From positions 1-10,372 of the forward strand of contig CAZXSM010000070.1 of the NCBI GenBank assembly GCA_964643255.1: a stretch of DNA of 10,372 nt, read 5' to 3'. Source of the DNA: JAAYRG01 sp964643255 (GTDB taxonomy: Bacteria; Bacillota; Clostridia; Lachnospirales; Lachnospiraceae). Positions 5,435 to 10,372 of the stretch are shown one piece after another. Made by a program: the position numbers and the translations under genes. How positions within the stretch are numbered: position 1 is the first letter of the stretch; every line of letters starts with the position of its first letter. The notes under the pieces were generated by a model. That model made no database searches, was not told the origin of the DNA, and worked only from the letters and a program-made list of their open reading frames with translations.

Positions 5435-7036
5435 TTAAAACTCTGCTTTGCCAAATTCCGATAATACAAGTCCTTCATTTCTCTCTAAAACAGTTTGCTC
5501 ACTCCAATTATGGATAAATAAGAGTAAAGGATTTCCTTTCATGTCTTTTACCTTTTTGCAGTCTGCAGTCAAGCTAAGCTTAGTTGGGTCAACTGGACTT
5601 TCCTCAATCCATCTAATATATGAGTAAGGTAAGTTCTCAAGCCTTATTTCTACATTATATTCCTTTTCTAGCCTATGTTTAAAAACATCAAATTGTAAAA
5701 CACCAACGGCTCCTACAATTATCTCTTCTAGACCCATTTCATATTCTTGGAATATTTGAATTCCACCTTCTTGAGATATTTGTTTTATACCTTTTACAAA
5801 TTGTTTTCGCTTCATAGTGTCAACTTGACGTACCCTTGCAAAGTGCTCTGGTGAAAATGTAGGAATACCTTCATATACAAATGTTTGTCCTGGACTACGA
5901 ACTGTATCTCCAATTGAGAATACTCCTGGGTCAAAGACTCCTATAATATCTCCCGCATAGGCTTCATCAACAATTTTCCGCTCTTCTGCCATCATTTGTT
6001 GAGGTTGTGACAGTTTCATATTTTTATCACCTTGAACATGTTGTACTTCCATATCTGCTTCAAATTTACCTGAGGAAATTCTCATAAAGGCAATTCTATC
6101 TCTATGTCGCTTGTTCATATTAGCTTGAATTTTAAATACAAAAGCTGAAAAATCATTTTCTATAGGATCAATTAAGCCTTCTGTCGAATTTCTTGCAAGG
6201 GGTGAGGTAGTCATATCTAGGAAATGTTGTAAGAAGGTCTCTACACCAAAGTTTTTAAGGGCAGATCCAAAGAATACTGGAGTTAACTCTCCCTTTTGTA
6301 CTTTATCAATGTCAAATGGTATGGTTGCTCCATCTAATAATTCTATTTCCATTTCTAGATTTTCATGATTTTCTTCACCAATTATATTATCTAACTGGGG
6401 ATCTCCAAGAGCCACATTTATAGTTTTTAATTTCTTTTGGCCCTTGTCTGTATCTGATTCCACAAATCTTGTTATTGTTTCTTTCTGCCTATCATAAATA
6501 CCTTGAAAATCTTTACCACTACCGATTGGCCAATTAACAGGGCATGTTTGTATTCCTAAAACCTTCTCAATGTCATCAAGTAGGTCGAAAGAATCTAGGG
6601 CATCACGGTCCATCTTGTTAATAAATGTGAAGATTGGTATGCCACGCATTACGCAAACCTTAAATAATTTCTTAGTTTGGACTTCAACACCCTTAGAGCC
6701 ATCAATTACCATGACTGCTGAGTCAGCAGCCATGAGTGTTCTGTATGTGTCTTCTGAAAAGTCTTGATGGCCTGGTGTGTCTAATATATTAATGCAATAT
6801 CCATCATAATCAAATTGCAAAACGGAAGAAGTAACTGAAATACCACGTTGCTTTTCTATTTCCATCCAGTCAGAAACAGCATGTTTACTTGTCTTTTTCC
6901 CCTTTACAGATCCAGCCAGATTAATTGCACCACCATATAGCAATAGCTTTTCAGTTAATGTGGTTTTCCCAGCATCTGGATGGGAAATAATTGCAAATGT
7001 TCGTCTCCTCTTTATTTCTTGTTCTATATCAGTCAA
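5435..7036 (-). CDS. prfC: Peptide chain release factor 3
   Basis: The product, 533 residues (family about 525-530), is a translational GTPase of the RF3 type. It shows G1 SHPDAGKTT (18-26), RGISVT (64-69), G3 DTPGHQDF (86-93) and G4 NKMD (140-143). The stretch SDWMEIEKQRGISVTSS and the C-terminal FVKGIKQISQEGGIQIF and VGAVGVLQFDVFKHRL are typical of RF3 rather than EF-G. RF3-GTP removes RF1 or RF2 from the ribosome after peptide release and also takes part in quality control. The start is TTG 7036, supported by GGAGG 7 nt upstream and by the family N-terminus (IKRRRTFAIISHPDAGKTT). It begins 15 nt after thrS and so belongs to the same operon. Confidence 0.97.
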   Translation of the reverse strand: MTDIEQEIKRRRTFAIISHPDAGKTTLTEKLLLYGGAINLAGSVKGKKTSKHAVSDWMEIEKQRGISVTSSVLQFDYDGYCINILDTPGHQDFSEDTYRTLMAADSAVMVIDGSKGVEVQTKKLFKVCVMRGIPIFTFINKMDRDALDSFDLLDDIEKVLGIQTCPVNWPIGSGKDFQGIYDRQKETITRFVESDTDKGQKKLKTINVALGDPQLDNIIGEENHENLEMEIELLDGATIPFDIDKVQKGELTPVFFGSALKNFGVETFLQHFLDMTTSPLARNSTEGLIDPIENDFSAFVFKIQANMNKRHRDRIAFMRISSGKFEADMEVQHVQGDKNMKLSQPQQMMAEERKIVDEAYAGDIIGVFDPGVFSIGDTVRSPGQTFVYEGIPTFSPEHFARVRQVDTMKRKQFVKGIKQISQEGGIQIFQEYEMGLEEIIVGAVGVLQFDVFKHRLEKEYNVEIRLENLPYSYIRWIEESPVDPTKLSLTADCKKVKDMKGNPLLLFIHNWSEQTVLERNEGLVLSEFGKAEF

Positions 7037-7051
7037 ATTTCTTCCTCCAAA

Positions 7052-9004
7052 TTAATCTTCTACTTCAATTTCTCTTATTTCTTTAGTTCTAATTTCTCTA
7101 CAAATATTGTCAATAAATTCATCAAGGTCTTTCTCACCTTCGTCTCCAAGATAACGACTTCTTAGGGAAATTGTACCTTTTTCTGCTTCTTGTGCTCCCA
7201 CTATAATCTGATATGGAAGTCGTTCTTTTCTTGCTTCACGGATTTTATATCCTAGTTTTTCTGAACGCGAATCAAGAGTAGCCGCCACGCCATTGTCCTT
7301 TAATTTCTTAAGAACTTCATTTGCATAATCATTAAACTTATCAGATATTGGTAGAATCCTTACTTGTTCAGGAGATAACCATGTTGGGAATTGACCTGCA
7401 TAATATTCAATTAGCATAGCCAAAGTTCTTTCATAACATCCTATCGATGATCTATGGATAATGTATGGGCGTTTCTTTTCTCCATCTTTATCTACATAAA
7501 ACATATCAAACTTTTCTGCTACAGTATTATCTAATTGAACTGTAATAATTGTATCTTCTTTACCGTGAACATTTTTAAATTGAATGTCAATCTTAGGTCC
7601 ATAAAAGGCTGCTTCACCTTCTACTTCTTCAAATTCTAATTCCATATCCACTAATATATTCCTTAAAATGCCTTGAGTTCTTTCCCATTCTTCTTCTGTA
7701 CCAATATATTTCTCTTTATTATTTGGATCCCATTTTGAAAAACGGAATGATACTTCGTCAATAATACCAAGTGTTGTCATTACATACTGAATAAACTCTA
7801 GGCTATTTCTTATTTCTTCTTCTACTTGATCTGGAGTACATATAATATGGCCTTCTGATAGAGTGAATTGTCTTATCCTAATCAAACCATGCATTTCTCC
7901 TGAGTCTTCATTTCTAAATAAAGGAGAAGTCTCATTATAACGTATTGGTAAGTCTCTATAAGATTTTTGGCTTGCCTTATATATATAATACTGGAATGGG
8001 CAAGTCATAGGACGTAGAGCCATTGCTTCTTCATCATTATCTTCATCGCCTATAACAAACATTCCATCTCTATAATGGTCCCAATGCCCTGATATCTTAT
8101 ACAAATCACTTTTAGCTAAATAAGGTGTTTTAGTTAGCATATAACCACGTTTTTCTTCTTCATCTTCTATCCATCTTTGAAGTTTTTGAAGAATCTTTGC
8201 TCCATTTGGCATCATTAGTGGTAGCCCTTGACCAATTACGTCAACAGTTGTAAAAAGCTCCATCTCTCTACCTAGTTTATTATGGTCTCTCTTCTTCACA
8301 TCTTCTAGGTGGTCTAAATATGCTGTTAAGTCTTTCTTCTTAGTGAATGAAGTACCATAAACCCTAGTTAACATCTTATTGTTCTCATCGCCTCTCCAGT
8401 AAGCGCCAGATGAAGATGTTAATTTAAATGCCTTTATAGGTTTTGTATTCATTAGGTGGGGTCCTGCACACAGGTCTACAAATTCACCTTGTTTATAAAA
8501 AGTTATTATTTCATCCTCTGGAAGATCTTCAATCAATTCAACTTTATATGGCTCATTGTTTTCCTCCATTAATTTGATTGCTTCATCCCTAGGAAGTTCA
8601 AATCTTTCAATATCACTTGCTTCTCTAATTATTTTTTTCATTTCTGCTTCAATCTTATCTAAGCTAGCCCTATCAAGTGGTTCCATATCAAAGTCATAGT
8701 AATATCCATTTTCAATTGCCGGTCCAATTGCAAGCTTAGCATGTGGGTATAGTCTTTTTACCGCTTGAGCAAGAACATGGGCAGATGTATGATGAAAGGC
8801 TTCCTGACCACCTTTATCATTAAATGTTAATATATTTAATTCACAGTCCTTGTCAATAACTGTTCTTAGGTCTACTAATTCTCCATCAACTTCTGCTGCA
8901 CAAGCCATTCTTGCAAGGCCAGCACTTATACCTTCTGCAATTTCATATGCAGTTTTACTTTGTTCCAATTGTATTTCTGATCCATCTTTTAGTGTTACTT
9001 TCAT
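7052..9004 (-). CDS. thrS: Threonyl-tRNA synthetase
   Basis: The 650-residue class II synthetase is full length. Residues 1-61 form a TGS domain. The editing domain has HxxxH (H72, H76) and C179-x3-H183, the known Ser-tRNA-Thr editing residues. In the catalytic domain the zinc ligands are C335 (RPMTCPF), H386 (SEGHIIC) and H517 (IIHRSS). The anticodon-binding domain begins near 543 (LSPEQVRILPIS). It joins Thr to tRNA-Thr using ATP in the cytosol. The catalytic motifs (TCPFQ, FRNEDSGEMHGLIRIRQF, GCYERTLAMLIE) differ from the Escherichia coli type (NCPGH, HRHEASG), which I recall as a variant seen in some Clostridia. Start ATG 9004 follows AAAGGAG. A T-box leader precedes it; prfC and a protease gene follow. 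Confidence 0.98.
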   Translation of the reverse strand: MKVTLKDGSEIQLEQSKTAYEIAEGISAGLARMACAAEVDGELVDLRTVIDKDCELNILTFNDKGGQEAFHHTSAHVLAQAVKRLYPHAKLAIGPAIENGYYYDFDMEPLDRASLDKIEAEMKKIIREASDIERFELPRDEAIKLMEENNEPYKVELIEDLPEDEIITFYKQGEFVDLCAGPHLMNTKPIKAFKLTSSSGAYWRGDENNKMLTRVYGTSFTKKKDLTAYLDHLEDVKKRDHNKLGREMELFTTVDVIGQGLPLMMPNGAKILQKLQRWIEDEEEKRGYMLTKTPYLAKSDLYKISGHWDHYRDGMFVIGDEDNDEEAMALRPMTCPFQYYIYKASQKSYRDLPIRYNETSPLFRNEDSGEMHGLIRIRQFTLSEGHIICTPDQVEEEIRNSLEFIQYVMTTLGIIDEVSFRFSKWDPNNKEKYIGTEEEWERTQGILRNILVDMELEFEEVEGEAAFYGPKIDIQFKNVHGKEDTIITVQLDNTVAEKFDMFYVDKDGEKKRPYIIHRSSIGCYERTLAMLIEYYAGQFPTWLSPEQVRILPISDKFNDYANEVLKKLKDNGVAATLDSRSEKLGYKIREARKERLPYQIIVGAQEAEKGTISLRSRYLGDEGEKDLDEFIDNICREIRTKEIREIEVED

Positions 9005-9062
9005 TATTTGTTGCTCCTTTCAATTTTTTATACTTTTTGTATCTAAATAGGTTAAGAGGAAT

Positions 9063-9114
9063 AAAAAATCTCGTCTCTTTCGATCTTGTTTACTTACAAG
9101 TCGAAAGGGACGAG
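9063..9114 (-). terminator. T-box leader terminator
   Basis: CTCGTC-C-CTTTCGA-CTTG pairs with CAAG-A-TCGAAAG-A-GACGAG around TAAGTAAA, with one mismatch and one bulged A, followed by ATTTTTT. The 5' arm competes with the antiterminator that includes the T-box sequence. Confidence 0.93.
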
Positions 9115-9333
9115 TCTATACTCGCGGTTCCACCCTAATTGGAAATATTTATATAAATATTAAAATTCAATAATGTTCCCTGCTTAATTGGATTATAACG
9201 TTATCACCGGACTGGATTAGAGTCACTCAGAGGTAGTTTTCAAATGTTTCCCAATAAGATACTTCCACCAAATGTATCTCTCTCTTTATTGTTTCACACT
9301 CTACTCGTCTCATCATAGTGTTATACATATATA
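9063..9333 (-). promoter_or_regulatory. T-box riboswitch (threonine type) controlling thrS
   Basis: The invariant T-box AGGGTGGAACCGCG is at 9136-9123 on the minus strand, followed by the terminator. Upstream, Stem I can be folded with TAGAGT/ACTCTA at its base, CAATAA/TTATTG, an AGAGAG bulge and AGATAC/GTATCT around a GGTGGAA loop. The specifier region holds ACT ACC at 9237-9232; both are Thr codons, and the A after ACT favours ACT. A perfect 18-nt palindrome AATATTTATATAAATATT (9144-9161) probably forms Stem III. The TGGA of the T-box suits a tRNA with U before CCA. Uncharged tRNA-Thr would stabilise the antiterminator and switch on thrS and the genes behind it. Confidence 0.95.
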
Positions 9334-9339
9334 AATTTT

Positions 9340-9367
9340 ATTATATCACGGTGCTTTTGAATGTCAA
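9340..9367 (-). promoter_or_regulatory. Promoter of thrS-prfC-protease operon
   Basis: Consensus TTGACA (9367-9362) and TATAAT (9345-9340) with a 16-nt spacer and an extended TGA just before the -10. Transcription would start near 9333, directly at the T-box leader. Its -35 overlaps a 7-bp inverted repeat. Confidence 0.9.
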
Positions 9368-9385
9368 GATTATTTTACATCTTGA
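9364..9385. repeat. Inverted repeat overlapping the thrS -35 box
   Basis: TCAAGAT (9364-9370) and ATCTTGA (9379-9385) are perfect inverted 7-mers around 8 nt. No T-run follows on either strand, so it is a poor terminator for the ABC gene; it might be an operator or chance. Confidence 0.4.
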
Positions 9386-9428
9386 TGGATATTGTGGAAT
9401 GCAAGTTAAATTCAAATAGGAGTTTTCC

Positions 9429-10372
9429 TTAAGAAGCTTGCCCAGCCTTATACATCTTTGCATATAACCCGTCTTTTTCTAATAATTCTTCATGATTTCC
9501 AGTCTCCACAATAGTTCCTTTATCCATTACAATTATTTGATCAGCATTGCGGATAGTTGAGAGACGATGGGCAATAACAAAACTAGTATTACACTGAGTT
9601 AGCTCTTTCATTGCTTCTTGAATCAATACTTCAGTTCTAGTATCTACAGATGAAGTAGCTTCATCTAGTATAATAATAGGGGCTTTCTTTATCATAGCTC
9701 GTGCTATAGTAATTAACTGGCGTTGGCCTACAGAAATATTAGTCCCACCTTCAGTTAATAGGGTATCATACTTATCAGGTAAAAGTTCAATAAAGTGGTC
9801 TACCCTAGCCATTCTTGCTGCTTCTTCTATCTTGTCCTGAGACACAGCATCTAGAGATTCTCCTGGTCCTAAATGATATCCATAAGCAATATTTTCCCCT
9901 ATAGTACCTTCAAAAAGCCATGTATCTTGTAAGACCATAGCAAAGGCATTACGTAATTCCCTTGTTTTAATCTCTTTTGTTTCTTTTCCATCTAAATATA
10001 TGCTTCCACCCTGAATATCATAAAAACCCATAAGCAGATTTACTAGGGTTGTCTTACCTGCACCTGTTGATCCTACGATAGCAACCTGCTGCCTTTGTGG
10101 TACTTTCAAAGATACTTTTTCAAATAGAGGGTGGTTTAGGTCATATGCAAAATCAACATCTTCAAATTCGATATTCCCCCTAACCTCTTCTAAATCTAAA
10201 CCATCTCTTCCATGCTCTTTAATTTCATCAACATCTAGAAAGGAATAAATACGTTCTGCTGAAGCCAAGGCACTAAGGATTGTATTCATAATCCCCATTA
10301 CTTGTCTAAAAGGTGAATTAAACATACGAACATATTGTATGAAGGCTTGGAATTCTCCTAGACTTAAACTAC
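9429..10372 (-). CDS. ABC exporter subunit, fused membrane and ATPase domains (5' end outside window)
   Basis: The frame remains open to the right edge, so the N-terminal membrane domain lies outside. The first visible residues (SLGEFQAFIQYVRMFNSPFR, then SALASAERIYSFLD) are the end of a type IV exporter membrane domain. A full nucleotide-binding domain follows: A-loop Tyr in FAYD, Walker A GSTGAGKTT (10073-10047), Q-loop LQDTWLF, signature NISVGQ (9740-9723), Walker B IIILDE with the catalytic Glu (about 9660), D-loop SSVD and H-loop IAHRLST. It couples ATP hydrolysis to export of an unknown substrate, as in multidrug or lipid exporters of the YfiB/YfiC and BmrC/BmrD kind. The signature reads S-V-G-Q instead of S-G-G-Q, which suggests one half of a heterodimer whose partner gene would lie further right. 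The stop codon is TAA at 9429. Confidence 0.93.
   Translation of the reverse strand, partial: SLSLGEFQAFIQYVRMFNSPFRQVMGIMNTILSALASAERIYSFLDVDEIKEHGRDGLDLEEVRGNIEFEDVDFAYDLNHPLFEKVSLKVPQRQQVAIVGSTGAGKTTLVNLLMGFYDIQGGSIYLDGKETKEIKTRELRNAFAMVLQDTWLFEGTIGENIAYGYHLGPGESLDAVSQDKIEEAARMARVDHFIELLPDKYDTLLTEGGTNISVGQRQLITIARAMIKKAPIIILDEATSSVDTRTEVLIQEAMKELTQCNTSFVIAHRLSTIRNADQIIVMDKGTIVETGNHEELLEKDGLYAKMYKAGQAS

Noticed and set aside
1..10372. CRISPR array, insertion sequence, prophage or defence island
   Set aside because: No spaced direct repeats, transposase, integrase, or defence-type genes are present; nearly all genes are chromosomal housekeeping genes.

Overview
The window reads as chromosomal DNA of a low-GC Gram-positive anaerobe of the class Clostridia. 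The grounds are AT-rich DNA with strong GGAGG-type ribosome binding sites, a T-box riboswitch, an infC-rpmI-rplT operon whose infC starts at ATT as in Bacillus, and protein sequences of clostridial type. The genus cannot be fixed from the sequence. Almost every gene lies on the minus strand; the one exception is a surface/adhesin-like gene.

Layout from left to right. Positions 1-529 (minus) hold a partial hot-dog acyl-CoA thioesterase of the YkhA type. Positions 711-947 (minus) hold a 78-residue conserved-looking small protein with its own sigma-A-like promoter. Positions 1130-2572 (plus) hold a choice-of-anchor-A domain protein with a Pro-Glu-Pro linker and a C-terminal module containing 13 cysteines; it has no signal peptide. 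A strong bidirectional terminator (2593-2638) separates it from the convergent operon infC-rpmI-rplT (3926-2671). That operon has its own promoter (4182-4210) and a roughly 250-nt structured leader ending in an intrinsic terminator, in the place of the L20 autoregulatory attenuator.

Upstream of this, thrS (9004-7052), prfC (7036-5435) and an M50-type membrane metalloprotease gene (5408-4239) run in one direction with gaps of only 15 and 26 nt. A consensus promoter (9340-9367) and a textbook T-box leader with terminator (about 9063-9333) precede thrS, so threonyl-tRNA charging probably controls all three genes. At the right edge (9429-10372, minus) lies the C-terminal part of an ABC exporter with a fused membrane domain and nucleotide-binding domain.

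Most of the window is translation machinery: ThrRS charges tRNA-Thr, RF3 recycles release factors, IF3 acts at initiation, and L35 and L20 build the 50S subunit. Two RNA-based attenuators control it. The less ordinary parts are the leaderless Cys-rich adhesin-like protein, the uncharacterised protease inside the T-box operon, the structured RNA before infC and between infC and rpmI, and the small protein at 711-947. I see no CRISPR array, insertion sequence, prophage gene, rRNA or tRNA gene, and no clear evidence of an entirely new defence or mobile system.
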